Assembly (NCBI RefSeq): GCF_002608565.1 | Contig: NZ_LIXM01000012.1 | Location: 1-64,000, forward strand | Length of the DNA stretch: 64,000 bases | DNA from: Vibrio sp. PID17_43 | GTDB taxonomy: Bacteria > Pseudomonadota > Gammaproteobacteria > Enterobacterales > Vibrionaceae | Direction: 5' to 3' | Shown: positions 17,238 through 27,401 of the stretch, piece by piece | Layout of the letters: each line of letters opens with the position of its first letter | Numbering within the stretch: position 1 is the stretch's first letter | The notes under the pieces: model-generated | Seen by the model: only the letters and a program-made list of their open reading frames with translations | Told to the model about the DNA's origin: nothing | The model's database searches: none | Program-made: the position numbers and the translations under genes

Positions 17238-17268
17238 TTTTTGCTCCTAGCTATTGTTTCAGAAGAGG

Positions 17269-17910
17269 TTATTCGTCTGGATACACTTTTTCTTTAAATT
17301 CACATAGATCTTCAATAATGCAGCTACCGCAGCGTGGTTTTCTTGCCACACAGGTGTAGCGACCATGAAGGATCAGCCAGTGGTGTACATCAAGCTTAAA
17401 CTCTTTTGGCACCACTTTAAGAAGTTTTTCTTCAACGTCGTCGACGGTTTTACCCATCGCAAACTTTGTACGGTTAGAAACACGGTAGATGTGCGTATCT
17501 ACCGCGATGGTTGGCCATCCGAATGCGGTATTCAGTACCACGTTTGCGGTTTTACGACCCACACCTGGTAAGGCTTCTAGTGCGGCACGATCTTCTGGTA
17601 CCTCACCGTTGTGTTTCTCTAGCAAGATTTTACAAGTTTTAATGGTGTTTTCTGCTTTTGAATTAAACAGACCGATGGTTTTGATGTATTCCTTTAAGCC
17701 ATCCACACCCAAGTCAAGAATGCTTTGTGGCGTATTGGCAACGGGGTAGAGCTTGTCTGTTGCTTTGTTTACGCTGACATCCGTTGCCTGCGCTGAAAGC
17801 AGGACGGCTATGAGTAATTCAAACGGTGTGCTCCAGTTAAGCTCCGTCTGAGGATTGGGATTGTTTTCTCGTAGTCGTTCGAGAATTTCAATTCTTTTGA
17901 CTTTGTTCAT
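17269..17910 (-). CDS. nth: Endonuclease III
   Basis: A bifunctional DNA glycosylase and AP lyase removing oxidised pyrimidines. The 213-residue protein has the helix-hairpin-helix LPGVGRKTANVV with the catalytic Lys, the catalytic Asp in AVDTHIYRVSNR, and the [4Fe-4S] cysteines CVARKPRCGSCIIEDLC near the C-terminus. It follows rnfE, the same order as in E. coli rsx-nth, but a hairpin with a T run sits between them here. Confidence 0.96.
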   Translation of the reverse strand: MNKVKRIEILERLRENNPNPQTELNWSTPFELLIAVLLSAQATDVSVNKATDKLYPVANTPQSILDLGVDGLKEYIKTIGLFNSKAENTIKTCKILLEKHNGEVPEDRAALEALPGVGRKTANVVLNTAFGWPTIAVDTHIYRVSNRTKFAMGKTVDDVEEKLLKVVPKEFKLDVHHWLILHGRYTCVARKPRCGSCIIEDLCEFKEKVYPDE

Positions 17911-17943
17911 TGCTGACTTCCAAACCCGTCTTTGCGGTTTATG

Positions 17944-17971
17944 AAAAAGGCCCTACGAGTGGTAGAGCCTT
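17944..17971 (-). terminator. Intercistronic terminator between rnfE and nth
   Basis: A 10-bp stem (17947-17956 with 17962-17971, one G-T pair) around a 5-base loop is followed on the minus strand by five Ts. It would lower or end read-through from the rnf operon into nth. Confidence 0.7.
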
Positions 17972-17989
17972 GATTTTAGGATTCTTATA

Positions 17990-18682
17990 TTATGCGTTAG
18001 TGACGCGAGCGCGCTCAATGGCTGGTTTTTCTTCTTTTGGCTGACGTGCCTGAATTGAGCTGTCGATAACGTTTTTCAACGCAATCAAAAGCCCGACGCC
18101 AATGAAAGCACCCGGTGGCAACAATGCCAATAAGAAGCTGCTATCGAAGTGGAAAACTTGAATACGCAGTGCGGCAGCCCAGTCGCCTAAGAGTAGGTCT
18201 GCACCATCAAACAGCGTACCGTTACCGACAAGTTCACGCATGGCACCAAGTACAACCAATACGGTTGTCATACCAAGGCCCATCCAGAAACCATCTAGCG
18301 CTGCTGGCAGTGGATCATTCTTAGACGCGTAAGCTTCTGCTCGGCCGATGATAATACAGTTGGTCACGATCAGTGGAATGAAGATACCTAATGATAGGTA
18401 CAAGCCGTACGCGTAAGCGTTCATCAAGAGTTGAACACAAGTTACCAAGGCTGCGATGATCATAACGAAAACCGGAATACGAATTTCTTTAGGTACGTAG
18501 TTACGGATCAGTGAAACCGTCACGTTTGAGCCCACGAGAACCAACAAAGTCGCGATACCTAAGCCGAGCGCGTTAGTGATGGTGGAAGAAACCGCAAGTA
18601 GAGGACACAAACCCAGAAGTTGCACTAGGGCAGGGTTGTTGCTCCACATACCGTTTTTCATTAGCAGTTTATTGTCACTCAT
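17990..18682 (-). CDS. rnfE: RNF complex subunit RnfE
   Basis: Membrane subunit of the RNF ferredoxin:NAD+ oxidoreductase (RsxE in E. coli). ATG at 18682 lies inside the end of rnfG (8-base overlap) and is preceded by a strong GGAGG, giving 230 residues, against a five-residue longer frame. Six helices are visible; [27 protein letters not shown] near the N-terminus contains the conserved Cys region shared with RnfA, with which it forms an inverted-topology pair. In Vibrio, the RNF complex couples electron transfer from reduced ferredoxin to NAD+ with Na+ export. Confidence 0.95.
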   Translation of the reverse strand: MSDNKLLMKNGMWSNNPALVQLLGLCPLLAVSSTITNALGLGIATLLVLVGSNVTVSLIRNYVPKEIRIPVFVMIIAALVTCVQLLMNAYAYGLYLSLGIFIPLIVTNCIIIGRAEAYASKNDPLPAALDGFWMGLGMTTVLVVLGAMRELVGNGTLFDGADLLLGDWAAALRIQVFHFDSSFLLALLPPGAFIGVGLLIALKNVIDSSIQARQPKEEKPAIERARVTNA

Positions 18683-19313
18683 GGTTGCCTCCGGCACAGT
18701 CTAGGGGCTGATTCAAAATCTCATCACGAGACTTGTTTACATAGTTTACTGTGTTTTTGACCGCTTTCACTACCGCTCGAGGGGTAATGGTTGCGCCAGT
18801 GAACTGATCGAAATCGCCGCCGTCTTTGCGTACGCGCCAAGAATTCCAGTTATCTTCGGTGACTTGCTTATCTGTGAAGCTTAAGATCCAGTCTGTCACG
18901 CGCAAATCAATCTTATCACCTAAGCCTGGTGTTTCTTGATGGCTTAAGATACGAGTGCCCAGAATTTTCCCTTGGTTGTCGATACCTGTGATGATTTTGA
19001 TTTCACCGTTGTAGCCATCTGGGGCGATGGACTCAATCGCCATTGCGGTCGGTTGACCATTTTTGGTCGCGATGTAAGTTGGCATTGAGCGAACCGTACC
19101 GAGGTCAGGAGCCGTTACCATAGTACACGCCGCAACAAGGTTGTTGTCATGCATTTCTTCAGGAATTACTTGGTTAAGAACCGACAGCAATTGTTTTTGT
19201 TCCTGAAGTTTAATTTGATCTTTTGTTAGGTACTGAGTCAGTGCCACAAGACCGGTTGTTGCACAGGCGAAGATCGCCAGTGTCAGACCATTTTTTCTAA
19301 TAGCGGTTAACAT
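18675..19313 (-). CDS. rnfG: RNF complex subunit RnfG (covalent FMN)
   Basis: A 212-residue protein with one N-terminal membrane helix and a periplasmic FMN-binding domain. The flavin-attachment motif is TGAT at 172-175; Thr175 is the residue known to be flavinylated in V. cholerae Rnf[21 protein letters not shown] and [12 protein letters not shown] are family-typical. ApbE would add the FMN. The gene lies between rnfD (7 bases away) and rnfE (overlap), in a tight operon. Confidence 0.95.
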   Translation of the reverse strand: MLTAIRKNGLTLAIFACATTGLVALTQYLTKDQIKLQEQKQLLSVLNQVIPEEMHDNNLVAACTMVTAPDLGTVRSMPTYIATKNGQPTAMAIESIAPDGYNGEIKIITGIDNQGKILGTRILSHQETPGLGDKIDLRVTDWILSFTDKQVTEDNWNSWRVRKDGGDFDQFTGATITPRAVVKAVKNTVNYVNKSRDEILNQPLDCAGGNHE

Positions 19314-19320
19314 GTTTACC

Positions 19321-20367
19321 TCAGTGACCGTAAGTTCTTGGTTTGGTGTAGTAGTCGATCAACGGTACACACATATTGGCAAGCAGAACAGCGAACGCAA
19401 CGCCATCTGGGAATCCACCCCAACTACGAATAATGAATACCAACGCACCAATCACAGCGCCGAAAATCAAGCGACCTTTTACAGTCGTTGACGCTGAAAC
19501 AGGATCGGTAGCGATAAAGAACGCGCCTAACATCGTTGCACCTGAAAGTAGGTGGAAGATTGGTGATGCGGTTTCTCCCGGCATGATCAAGTTAAATACG
19601 GTGCTAAACAGTGCCAAGCTACCTAGGAAACCAACAGGAATGTACCATTGGATGATGCGTTTCTTGATCATCACTAGGCCACCAACCAAGTAAGCTAGGT
19701 TTACCCATTGCCAACCGATACCTGCAAGTCCACCAAACATTGGTAACGCCAGCACCTCACTTGGCGTTGTACCGGTATGAATACCGGTTTTGAATGCATC
19801 TAATGGGGTTGCCATTGTCACGCCATCCACGCCGGCACGAACTTGTTGCAGCGACAAACCATCAAAATCATAACCAGTGAAGATCAAAGACAACGCGTCT
19901 GCAAAAGTAACGTGCTCAGACATCAATGAAACAGGCGCGCTCCAACTTGTCATCTGGACAGGGAAGGAGATGAGCAATACAACGTAAGCGACCATCGCTG
20001 GGTTAAATAAGTTTTGACCAATACCACCGTATAAGTGCTTCGCAATAACGATGGCAAAAATTAAACCGATGACCATGATCCACCAAGGGGACCATGGTGG
20101 GATCGCAACGGCTAATAGCCATGCGGTCACGATGGCACTGTTATCACGCAGTGCACGCATTGGTGAACGCTTACGCACAAGCATGACTAATGCTTCAAGT
20201 GACACTGCGATCGCAATCGCGAATACGAGTTGAATGATGGTGCCCCAACCAAAGAAGTAGGTTTGAGCCACTAAGCCAGGAATAGCACACAGGGCTACCC
20301 ATTTCATCAAATCAGGCGTGCTGCGACGGCTGTGCGCGTGTGGTGAACTGGCAATAAAAAACGACAT
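19321..20367 (-). CDS. rnfD: RNF complex subunit RnfD (covalent FMN)
   Basis: A 348-residue integral membrane subunit with about ten helices, homologous to NqrB of the Na+-NQR. Thr187 in GVTMATPLD is the known FMN attachment residue in V. cholerae RnfD, and the numbering fits exactly. The [15 protein letters not shown] stretch is conserved. Its ATG overlaps the rnfC stop codon by one base (TAATG), which implies translational coupling. Confidence 0.95.
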   Translation of the reverse strand: MSFFIASSPHAHSRRSTPDLMKWVALCAIPGLVAQTYFFGWGTIIQLVFAIAIAVSLEALVMLVRKRSPMRALRDNSAIVTAWLLAVAIPPWSPWWIMVIGLIFAIVIAKHLYGGIGQNLFNPAMVAYVVLLISFPVQMTSWSAPVSLMSEHVTFADALSLIFTGYDFDGLSLQQVRAGVDGVTMATPLDAFKTGIHTGTTPSEVLALPMFGGLAGIGWQWVNLAYLVGGLVMIKKRIIQWYIPVGFLGSLALFSTVFNLIMPGETASPIFHLLSGATMLGAFFIATDPVSASTTVKGRLIFGAVIGALVFIIRSWGGFPDGVAFAVLLANMCVPLIDYYTKPRTYGH

Positions 20368-22892
20368 TACTCGTTCTCCTCAGTATTGTTCTTATTCGCT
20401 TCTTGCTGAGCTTTACGTGCTTTAGCGCGAGCAATGGCTGCGGCAACAGCGGCTTTCTTTGGATCCACTTCTGGTTCTTCAGAGGGTGCTTCCGCTTCTA
20501 CAGATTCTGTTTGCGCTTCTTGCTGATCTTTGCGTGCTTTGGCGCGAGCAATCGCAGCAGCCACAGCGGCTTTCTTTGGATCCACTTCTGGCTCTTCAGT
20601 AGGCGCTTCTTCAACAGATTCTGTTAGTGCTTCTTGCTGAGCTTTACGCGCTTTGGCACGAGCAATGGCAGCGGCAACAGCGGCTTTCTTTGGATCTTCA
20701 GTTTGCTCAGCAGGTGTTTCCGTTTCTACAGATTCTGTTAGTGCTTCTTGCTGAGCTTTACGTGCTTTGGCAAGAGCAATGGCAGCGGCAACAGCGGCTT
20801 TCTTTGGATCTTCAGTTTGCTCAGCAGGAGTTTTCGCTTCTACAGGTTCGCATGAGCCTTCTTGCTGAGCTTTACGTGCTTTGGCACGAGCAATGGCAGC
20901 GGCAACAGCGGCTTTCTTTGAATCTTCAGTTTGCTCAGCAGGTGTTTCCGCTTCTACAGGTTCAGATGAGTCTTCTTGCTGAGCTTTGCGCGCTTTGGCA
21001 CGAGCAATCGCAGCAGCGACCGCAGCTTTCTTTGGATCGTCAGCTTGCTGTGTAGACGTTTCTGATTCGATAGATTCGGTTGAATCTTCTTGTTGAGCTT
21101 TCTTCGCCTTAGCACGGGCAATCGCTGCTGCCACTGTTGATTTTTTATCATCAGCATTATCCGCAGAACCATCGCCTTGTTCTTTTTGCGTTTTGCGCTC
21201 GCGAGCAAGACGTTTACGCTCTTCGCGTAGTTTAGCCATTTCTGAGTTATCAGGCTCGGCTGCACCAGATTGAGCCGCAGCAGCTTGTTTGGCTTTTGCT
21301 TTGGCAATCGCGGCCGCAACCGCTGGTTTCACTGTTGGCTCGGTTTTCGCTTCAGCATTCTCTTTTTGTGCTTTCACACGAGCGATCGCTGCGGCAATCG
21401 CATCGTCACCGCCAGATGCTTTCATGTCTTTACGACGCTCATCCGCGGCTTTCTTAAAGCGATTCTCACGTTCTGCTTTTTCGCGTTCCATACGCGCTTT
21501 CTTCTCTTCAAAGCGCAGCTTAGCTCGTTCAGCTGCTGCCGCTTCTTGAGCGCGAGTACGGATTTCAGCTTTCGCTTGACGGTAGTATTGAACCAGTGGA
21601 ATTTCGCTTGGACACACAAATGCGCACGCGCCACATTCAATACAGTCTTTTAGGTTCAGCTCTTCTAGCTTTTCGTATTCTTGGCTTTTCGCGTACCACT
21701 GAAGTTGCTGCGGCAATAGCGATGCGGGACACGCTTCCGCACATTGGCTACAACGGATACATTCCATTTCGTATTGGTCAGAAGCGATCTCACGACGCTT
21801 CGGTGCCAAAATACAGTTTGTCGTTTTAGTGATAGGGACCTGAGCGTGGGGTAGGGTAAAGCCCATCATTGGACCACCCATGATTAGGCGTTGCAGTTTC
21901 TTATCTGCTTTGTAGCCAAACTCATCCAAAAGCGCTTGTACAGGCGTACCAAGTAGCGCCCAAACGTTGCGCGGTTGCTTGAAGGTTTTACCCGTCAGAG
22001 TCACGATGCGATTCACCATAGGTTCGCCGTCGATCACTGCCCGTTTAATTGAGTAGAGAGAACCAACGTTTTGGACCAAGATGCCAATATCCGCAGGGAT
22101 AGCGCCGCTTGGAACTTCTTTATTGGTCAAAATCTTGATGAGCTGCTTCTCACCACCTGAAGGGTATTTGGTTGGGATAACGCGGATCACGATGTCTTTG
22201 TTCATCGCCGCTTGTTCCAGTGCTTTGATTGCTGCTGGCTTGTTATCTTCAATACCGATGATGGTCAGTTTTGGCTTGAGGATATGCTCAACAATCTCGA
22301 TCCCTTGGAGCAGTTCGTCCGCATGCTCCTGCATGAGTTTGTCATCGGCGGTGATGTAAGGTTCACATTCTGCCGCGTTAACGATAAGAATTTCGGTGCG
22401 CGCAATACCCGATTGGATCTTCTTCGCCGTTGGGAAGCCTGCGCCACCCATGCCGGAAATGCCAGCAAGGCGAATCACATCGATCAATGCATCAGCGGAT
22501 TCTTGAGTGTAATCGGCAACCGGCGTTTTTTCACACCAAGTATCGTTACCATCAGGCGTAATCACTGCGCACAGTTCGCTTAAACCCGATGGGTGAGCAA
22601 CGGTTCGTGGTTCAATAGCCGTCACTTGACCAGAAGTTGGTGCATGAACAGGAACGGTGAAACCACTGTCTGAAGCTGTTAGCTGTTGACCTTTCAACAC
22701 AGTGTCACCAACAGCAATCAATAAATTACCCGCTTTGCCAATGTGTTGTTTCAGAGGTAGGACGATTTCCGACGGAATGGCGGCATGAACCAATTCAGTT
22801 TTGTTGGATTGCTTTTTGTTTTCTGCCGGATGCACGCCGCCTGGGAAATCCCATAGCGAACCAGTACGAATTTGTTCAATCAAAGACAACAT
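20367..22892 (-). CDS. rnfC: RNF complex subunit RnfC with long repeat tail
   Basis: The 841-residue soluble subunit that binds NADH/FMN and contacts the membrane complex. The conserved part (about 1-450) contains the [12 protein letters not shown] glycine-rich NADH/FMN-binding motif and two [4Fe-4S] motifs, [12 protein letters not shown] and [12 protein letters not shown]. After residue about 450 a charged Arg/Glu helix leads into a long Ala/Lys-rich tail. This holds two divergent and seven closely similar copies of a module around [16 protein letters not shown]. The tail makes the protein much longer than E. coli RsxC (740 residues, which also has an Ala-rich tail) and is not needed for known chemistry. 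Confidence 0.95.
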   Translation of the reverse strand: MLSLIEQIRTGSLWDFPGGVHPAENKKQSNKTELVHAAIPSEIVLPLKQHIGKAGNLLIAVGDTVLKGQQLTASDSGFTVPVHAPTSGQVTAIEPRTVAHPSGLSELCAVITPDGNDTWCEKTPVADYTQESADALIDVIRLAGISGMGGAGFPTAKKIQSGIARTEILIVNAAECEPYITADDKLMQEHADELLQGIEIVEHILKPKLTIIGIEDNKPAAIKALEQAAMNKDIVIRVIPTKYPSGGEKQLIKILTNKEVPSGAIPADIGILVQNVGSLYSIKRAVIDGEPMVNRIVTLTGKTFKQPRNVWALLGTPVQALLDEFGYKADKKLQRLIMGGPMMGFTLPHAQVPITKTTNCILAPKRREIASDQYEMECIRCSQCAEACPASLLPQQLQWYAKSQEYEKLEELNLKDCIECGACAFVCPSEIPLVQYYRQAKAEIRTRAQEAAAAERAKLRFEEKKARMEREKAERENRFKKAADERRKDMKASGGDDAIAAAIARVKAQKENAEAKTEPTVKPAVAAAIAKAKAKQAAAAQSGAAEPDNSEMAKLREERKRLARERKTQKEQGDGSADNADDKKSTVAAAIARAKAKKAQQEDSTESIESETSTQQADDPKKAAVAAAIARAKARKAQQEDSSEPVEAETPAEQTEDSKKAAVAAAIARAKARKAQQEGSCEPVEAKTPAEQTEDPKKAAVAAAIALAKARKAQQEALTESVETETPAEQTEDPKKAAVAAAIARAKARKAQQEALTESVEEAPTEEPEVDPKKAAVAAAIARAKARKDQQEAQTESVEAEAPSEEPEVDPKKAAVAAAIARAKARKAQQEANKNNTEENE
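20398..21200 (-). repeat. 114-bp in-frame tandem repeat array inside rnfC
   Basis: Seven units whose equivalent bases (GCTTCTTGCTGA-like, plus strand) begin at 20398, 20515, 20629, 20743, 20857, 20971 and 21085. The period is 114 bases (38 codons), with one 117-base step. Adjacent units in the middle are nearly identical at the DNA level, a sign of recent duplication or gene conversion. Each unit codes for an Ala/Lys/Arg-rich helix followed by an acidic Pro/Glu/Thr linker. Confidence 0.92.
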
Positions 22893-22900
22893 ACGAAACC

Positions 22901-23494
22901 TTATTTAATTGAATCAGTCACGTTCGCTGCGTTGGCAGCATCCGTAATGTTAACTACTGGAATAGCGTTAAGCTTCCACTTCCAGCTCTCTGTGGTGGTT
23001 TCCACAGGAATCATCTCAATACAGTCAGTTGGACAAGGAGCAACACACAAGTCACAACCGGTACACTCGTCTTTGATAACGGTATGAAGTGCTTTGGTAC
23101 CACCGACAATCGCATCCACCGGACACGCTTGAATACACTTGGTACATCCGATACACATGTCTTCATGGATGAAAGCAACGGTTTTGACTTTGTTATCGAG
23201 ATCGTGTGCTGATTCTTCCGCTTCAACGCCCATCAGATCCGCCAGTTTTTCAATGGTTGCTTGACCACCAGGAGGACACTTATTGATTTTATCGCCGTTA
23301 GCGATCGCTTCAGCGTATGGACGACAGCCTGGGTAGCCACATTGACCACACTGAGTTTGCGGAAGAATAGAGTCAATTTGATCGACAATCGGATCCGCTT
23401 CGACTTTGAAGCGAATCGATGCAAAACCAAGGATGGCTCCGAAGACAGCGGCAAGAGCAGCAAGAACGATGATCGCAATTAAAATGGTACTCAT
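22901..23494 (-). CDS. rnfB: RNF complex subunit RnfB (ferredoxin-like)
   Basis: A 197-residue iron-sulfur subunit with an N-terminal membrane helix. A cluster motif [15 protein letters not shown] lies near residues 49-63, with a further Cys at KCPPGG. Two ferredoxin [4Fe-4S] motifs, [12 protein letters not shown] and [12 protein letters not shown], follow. It accepts electrons from the soluble donor and passes them into the complex. It lies 3 bases downstream of rnfA and 8 bases upstream of rnfC. Confidence 0.96.
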   Translation of the reverse strand: MSTILIAIIVLAALAAVFGAILGFASIRFKVEADPIVDQIDSILPQTQCGQCGYPGCRPYAEAIANGDKINKCPPGGQATIEKLADLMGVEAEESAHDLDNKVKTVAFIHEDMCIGCTKCIQACPVDAIVGGTKALHTVIKDECTGCDLCVAPCPTDCIEMIPVETTTESWKWKLNAIPVVNITDAANAANVTDSIK

Positions 23495-23497
23495 CGT

Positions 23498-24076
23498 TTA
23501 CTTCACCAAACCTGTAAAGCCCATAAAGGCAAGAGACATAAGGCCTGCGGTGATCATCGCAATCGACGCGCCTTTAAAAGGCACAGGCACATCAGCGGCC
23601 GCAATACGTTCGCGCATTGATGCAAATAGGATCAGTACGAAAGAGAAGCCAACGGCAGCGCCAAAGCCGTAAATGATCGATTCGATAAAGTTGTGGTTCT
23701 CGTTGATGTTAAGCAGAGCAACACCCAGAACCGCACAGTTTGTGGTGATCAATGGCAGGAAGATACCCAACAGACGGTAAAGTGTCGGGCTGGTTTTGTG
23801 CACAACCATTTCGGTGAACTGTACAACAACAGCGATCACCAAAATAAAGCTCATGGTTCGTAAATATTCGATGCCTAGTGGACGCAATACATAGCTTTCC
23901 ACTAGGTATGCACACACAGACGCGAGCGTTAGTACAAAAGTTGTCGCTAAGCCCATGCCAATGGCTGTTTCCAGTTTTTTAGACACGCCCATAAAAGGAC
24001 ACAAGCCTAAAAACTTTACCAGTACAAAGTTGTTCACCAACACAGTGCCGACTAACAACAAAATATATTCGGTCAT
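23498..24076 (-). CDS. rnfA: RNF complex subunit RnfA
   Basis: First gene of the rnfABCDGE operon. A 192-residue protein with six membrane helices; [25 protein letters not shown] near the N-terminus contains the conserved Cys, mirrored by an equivalent region in RnfE. The RnfA/RnfE pair is thought to carry an intramembrane [2Fe-2S] centre. The operon promoter should lie in the 347-base gap upstream. Confidence 0.96.
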   Translation of the reverse strand: MTEYILLLVGTVLVNNFVLVKFLGLCPFMGVSKKLETAIGMGLATTFVLTLASVCAYLVESYVLRPLGIEYLRTMSFILVIAVVVQFTEMVVHKTSPTLYRLLGIFLPLITTNCAVLGVALLNINENHNFIESIIYGFGAAVGFSFVLILFASMRERIAAADVPVPFKGASIAMITAGLMSLAFMGFTGLVK

Positions 24077-24423
24077 AGTTCATACGTTCTTAAAATCCGA
24101 TCTCAATATTATCGTGTTTTGTGACACCAATAACAACCAGTGAACGATGTGGTTTTATGCACACGATGGAAAATTATACGTGTATGTGATGTGAGCGGAT
24201 GAATTAATAAGAAATTGAAAAGTCTGATGAATGATTGTTAACAAAGAAAAACGCCATTACCACTGCTGATTTAACACGTAATTGTTTTGGTGTATTTGAT
24301 AGGAAGAGCTAATGAAGTAAGTAAGACGGTGTGACAATTCGGTCTGCAGTCGTCTCTTGGAAAAGTCAGCCACAGCTAGATACGAAAAAAGCCGTGTCAT
24401 ATGACACGGCTCTATCGGGAATT
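24077..24423 (-). promoter_or_regulatory. rnf promoter region
   Basis: No gene is visible here. On the minus strand a TATAAT hexamer (plus-strand 24173-24178) is a candidate -10 element about 100 bases before rnfA, but no good -35 partner is seen. The tRNA-Asn terminator closes the right side. Confidence 0.35.
24384..24411 (-). terminator. tRNA-Asn terminator
   Basis: A 22-base perfect palindrome (24390-24411, AGCCGTGTCAT and its complement), followed on the minus strand by six Ts, 13 bases after the tRNA 3' end. Confidence 0.92.
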
Positions 24424-24499
24424 TGGCTCCTCCTGCTGGGCTCGAACCAGCGACCTGCGGATTAACAGTCCGTCGCTCTACCAACTGAGCTAAGGAGGA
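24424..24499 (-). tRNA. tRNA-Asn (anticodon GTT)
   Basis: The minus strand reads TCCTCCTTAGCTCAGTTGG at the 5' end and ends GGAGGAGCCA with an encoded CCA. The anticodon loop CTGTTAA holds GTT, the T arm is GGTTCGA, and all four arms pair. The gene is 76 bases long. Confidence 0.98.
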
Positions 24500-24524
24500 A
24501 TTGCTTTGCTTGAAAGCGGGACGA

Positions 24525-24553
24525 ATCTTACCGAGGTGATACTAGGGTGTCAA
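24525..24553 (-). promoter_or_regulatory. Sigma-70 promoter of tRNA-Asn
   Basis: On the minus strand a perfect TTGACA (24548-24553) and TAAGAT (24525-24530) are spaced 17 bases. A G/C-rich discriminator follows, as expected for a stable-RNA promoter. Confidence 0.85.
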
Positions 24554-24634
24554 TACTAAAAAACATAATTTGATGAGAAAAAAATGAATTTCGGTCTTTA
24601 CTTTTTCGCACTCATTGGCAGTAAAGGGCTAGTG

Positions 24635-24665
24635 ATAGTTATCCACTAAAATTGTGGATAACTAT
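24635..24665. promoter_or_regulatory. Inverted pair of DnaA boxes upstream of uvrB
   Basis: A perfect 12-bp inverted repeat (ATAGTTATCCAC at 24635-24646, complement at 24654-24665) with a 7-base spacer. Each arm contains a DnaA box: TTATCCACT on the plus strand and the consensus TTATCCACA on the minus strand. It lies about 390 bases before uvrB. DnaA binding in the E. coli uvrB control region has been reported, so a regulatory role is plausible. Confidence 0.65.
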
Positions 24666-25010
24666 GTTGATGAATTCTGAGTAACCTTGCTTATTATGCA
24701 GCTTGTTTTATTTACTCTGATGTTTCAGGTAAATGAATGTGTATAATAACTAGCTAAAACAATGATTTATTTTAATTGTGTCAAATTTATTCGAAGTGAA
24801 TAAAAAACAGTTTTTTGGGGATAAAGATAGTTTTTGGGTATTTCTGGGGAAAAGGTGTGGACACTATAATGTGATGAGTTTGGGGATTCATCAACTAGGG
24901 CGGAGGACTATATCAGAGCCGCATGAAGAAGGCTAGAATAAAGTCAACAAAGTGCAAAATTTCATAACAATTGGCGATAAAACATAGCCTGGAATGGATT
25001 TCGCCTACAA

Positions 25011-25026
25011 AGGTGTATATATACAG
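25011..25026 (+). promoter_or_regulatory. LexA-like (SOS) operator candidate of uvrB
   Basis: The 16-mer ending TATATATACAG matches the CTG-N10-CAG SOS consensus at 13 of 16 positions. The right half is perfect and the left CTG is replaced by AGG. It ends 28 bases before the uvrB start codon. uvrB is a classical LexA target. Confidence 0.5.
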
Positions 25027-25054
25027 ACCAAGTGCAGTAGTTTCGAGGAAGGGT

Positions 25055-27085
25055 ATGAGTAAAGTGTATGAACTGGTTTCTGATTATCAGCCATCAGGTG
25101 ATCAACCAGCTGCCATTAAGCAGTTGCTAGAAGGGATAGATGCGGGCCTCGCTCACCAAACCCTTTTGGGTGTAACGGGGTCGGGCAAAACGTTCACGTT
25201 AGCAAATGTGATTGCTGAGTCTCAGCGACCGGTCATCTTGCTTGCCCCCAACAAAACGCTTGCTGCACAGCTGTATGGAGAAATGAAGTCATTCTTTCCT
25301 AATAACGCCGTGGAGTACTTCGTCTCTTACTACGACTATTATCAACCAGAAGCTTATGTTCCGACCACCGACACCTTCATTGAGAAAGATGCGTCGGTTA
25401 ATGCACATATAGAGCAGATGCGCTTGTCGGCAACCAAAGCACTATTAGAACGTAAAGACGCCATTATTGTTGCTTCTGTTTCTGCTATCTATGGTCTGGG
25501 TGACCCAGAAGCTTACTTGCAGATGATGCTTCATTTGCGTCGTGGTGATGTGATCGATCAGCGTGATATGTTACGTCGTCTCGCAGAGCTACAATACTCG
25601 CGCAATGACGTGGCGTTTGAGCGCGGTCAGTTCCGTGTTCGAGGGGAAGTGATTGATATCTTCCCGGCAGAATCAGATCAAGATGCAGTACGTATTGAGA
25701 TGTTTGATGATGAGGTGGATTGTATCAGCGTATTCGATCCACTGACTGGCGTGGTCAAACAGCGTGATTTACCGCGTTATACGATTTATCCCAAAACGCA
25801 CTATGTTACTCCACGAGATCGCGTACTTGAAGCGATCGAAAAAATCAAAGTTGAACTTGAAATGCGTAAAAAGCAATTGTTGGATAACAACAAGCTTTTG
25901 GAAGAACAACGGATTAGCCAGCGTACCCAATTTGATATTGAAATGATGAACGAACTCGGCTTTTGTTCGGGCATTGAGAACTACTCTCGTTATTTGAGTG
26001 GGCGTGCTGAGGGTGAGCCGCCACCGACACTGTTTGATTATTTACCTCACGATGGCTTACTTATCATTGATGAGTCCCACGTGACCGTACCGCAGATTGG
26101 CGCGATGTATAAAGGGGATCGTTCACGTAAAGAGACGCTGGTGGAATTTGGTTTTCGTCTTCCGTCTGCGCTTGATAACCGCCCAATGAAATTTGAAGAA
26201 TTTGAGTCAATCTCCCCACAGACCATATTCGTTTCTGCGACGCCGGGGAATTATGAACTTGAAAAGTCTGCGGGTGAAATTGCTGATCAGGTGGTTCGTC
26301 CGACAGGCCTGTTGGATCCTGAGCTGGAAGTTCGCTCCGTGACTACACAGGTCGATGACTTGTTGTCAGAGATCCGCATTCGTGCCGCGAAAGATGAGCG
26401 TGTTCTAGTCACTACATTAACTAAACGCATGGCGGAGGATTTAACTGAATACCTGCATGAGCATGATGTTCGTGTGCGTTACCTCCACTCTGATATTGAT
26501 ACAGTTGAACGTGTAGAAATCATCCGCGATCTACGTTTGGGTGAATTTGATGTGTTGGTGGGTATTAACTTGCTACGAGAAGGTTTGGATATGCCAGAAG
26601 TCTCGCTAGTAGCGATTCTTGATGCGGATAAAGAGGGCTTTTTACGTTCTGAACGTTCGCTGATTCAGACCATTGGCCGTGCAGCGCGAAACATTAGTGG
26701 TAAGGCAATTCTTTATGCCGATTCGATTACCAAATCAATGAAGAAAGCAATGGAGGAAACTGATCGTCGTCGTGAAAAACAAAAAGCCTATAACGCAGAG
26801 ATGGGGATTGAGCCACAGGCGCTGAAACGGAATATTAAAGACATCCTGGAGCTGGGTGATATCACTAAGTCCAAGCGTCAGCGCAACAACAAGCAAGTGC
26901 CATTGTCAAAAGTGGCAGAGGATGCTCAGAATTACGAGGTCATGTCGCCCCAGCAACTTGAAAAAGAGATCAGTCGTTTGGAAGCCGCCATGTACCAGCA
27001 TGCTCAGGATCTTGAGTTTGAACTAGCGGCACAAAAACGCGATGAGATAGAGAAGCTTCGCGCGCAGTTTATTGCAAATAGTTAA
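25055..27085 (+). CDS. uvrB: Excinuclease ABC subunit B
   Basis: DNA-damage verification helicase of nucleotide excision repair; it receives lesions from UvrA and recruits UvrC. The start [18 protein letters not shown] at 25055 follows a GAGGAAGG ribosome site and gives 676 residues (E. coli 673); the frame remains open 28 codons upstream but those residues are not part of the family. Visible motifs are Walker A GVTGSGKT, the beta-hairpin [21 protein letters not shown] region, the DEAD-like DESH, motif V/VI near QTIGRAARN, and the C-terminal UVR domain ([20 protein letters not shown]) that binds UvrC. Control sites lie upstream and a terminator downstream. Confidence 0.97.
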   Translation: MSKVYELVSDYQPSGDQPAAIKQLLEGIDAGLAHQTLLGVTGSGKTFTLANVIAESQRPVILLAPNKTLAAQLYGEMKSFFPNNAVEYFVSYYDYYQPEAYVPTTDTFIEKDASVNAHIEQMRLSATKALLERKDAIIVASVSAIYGLGDPEAYLQMMLHLRRGDVIDQRDMLRRLAELQYSRNDVAFERGQFRVRGEVIDIFPAESDQDAVRIEMFDDEVDCISVFDPLTGVVKQRDLPRYTIYPKTHYVTPRDRVLEAIEKIKVELEMRKKQLLDNNKLLEEQRISQRTQFDIEMMNELGFCSGIENYSRYLSGRAEGEPPPTLFDYLPHDGLLIIDESHVTVPQIGAMYKGDRSRKETLVEFGFRLPSALDNRPMKFEEFESISPQTIFVSATPGNYELEKSAGEIADQVVRPTGLLDPELEVRSVTTQVDDLLSEIRIRAAKDERVLVTTLTKRMAEDLTEYLHEHDVRVRYLHSDIDTVERVEIIRDLRLGEFDVLVGINLLREGLDMPEVSLVAILDADKEGFLRSERSLIQTIGRAARNISGKAILYADSITKSMKKAMEETDRRREKQKAYNAEMGIEPQALKRNIKDILELGDITKSKRQRNNKQVPLSKVAEDAQNYEVMSPQQLEKEISRLEAAMYQHAQDLEFELAAQKRDEIEKLRAQFIANS

Positions 27086-27104
27086 CCCAATAGCTCACTC
27101 TTTG

Positions 27105-27134
27105 CCCAAGCGCTAAGATGTGCTTGGGTATTTT
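27105..27134 (+). terminator. uvrB terminator
   Basis: Stem CCCAAGC (27105-27111) with GCTTGGG (27122-27128), followed by a T-rich run. Confidence 0.75.
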
Positions 27135-27151
27135 CCACCAATAAAGTAGAT

Positions 27152-27251
27152 AAAAAATAAGCCAATAGGGAGTAAGCTCTATTGGCTTGTTTTGTGAACA
27201 GCTTGTTGCGTTCACGAACAACGTCAGTTGGCGAGGTGACCCGAAGGGTCA
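27152..27251 (-). ncRNA. qrr1: Qrr1 quorum regulatory small RNA
   Basis: On the minus strand a roughly 100-base RNA begins TGACCCTTCGGGTCA (5' hairpin). It continues with the conserved Qrr core CGCCAACTGACGTTGTTCGT and ends with a strong terminator (AAGCCAATAG paired with CTATTGGCTT plus Ts). Qrr RNAs act with Hfq to repress the LuxR/HapR master-regulator mRNA and others and to activate AphA. The gene is divergent from luxO, the standard Vibrio location of qrr1. Its sigma-54 promoter places +1 exactly on the first T of TGACCC. Confidence 0.96.
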
Positions 27252-27262
27252 ATATTCGCTCA

Positions 27263-27278
27263 GCATCGACTGTACCAG
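27263..27278 (-). promoter_or_regulatory. Sigma-54 promoter of qrr1
   Basis: The minus strand reads CTGGTACAGTCGATGCT: GG at -24 (27275-27276) and GC at -12 (27263-27264) with the required 10-base spacing. Counting 12 bases on reaches the Qrr1 5' end. Confidence 0.9.
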
Positions 27279-27340
27279 TTTATAAGCGCTTGATACTTAG
27301 ATTCTTATGTTGATGTAGCCATATTATGACTTACGTGGAT

Positions 27341-27365
27341 TTGCAAAATGCAATGCGTAATGCGA
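27341..27365 (-). promoter_or_regulatory. LuxO binding sites upstream of qrr1
   Basis: TTGCAAAATGCAA at 27341-27353 is a perfect match to the palindromic TTGCA-N3-TGCAA LuxO site. A second weaker copy follows at once (27353-27365, TCGCATTACGCAT on the minus strand). They lie about 100 bases before the qrr1 start, a normal distance for a sigma-54 enhancer, and just before the luxO start. Confidence 0.85.
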
Positions 27366-27401
27366 TTATTGTGTGAAACACAACAAAAAGTTAGCTAGCA
27401 T

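Noticed and set aside
20398..21200. CRISPR array
   Set aside because: The regular repeats are coding, in-frame and have no unique spacers; they belong to rnfC.
20403..21640. Several plus-strand open frames opposite rnfC
   Set aside because: They are antisense shadows produced by the repeated, stop-poor Ala/Lys codons of the rnfC tail.
24257..24484. 75-residue open frame on the minus strand
   Set aside because: It runs through the tRNA-Asn gene and its terminator.
24971..25054. N-terminal extension of UvrB
   Set aside because: Not part of the UvrB family, overlaps the LexA-like site, and a proper ribosome site precedes the internal ATG at 25055.
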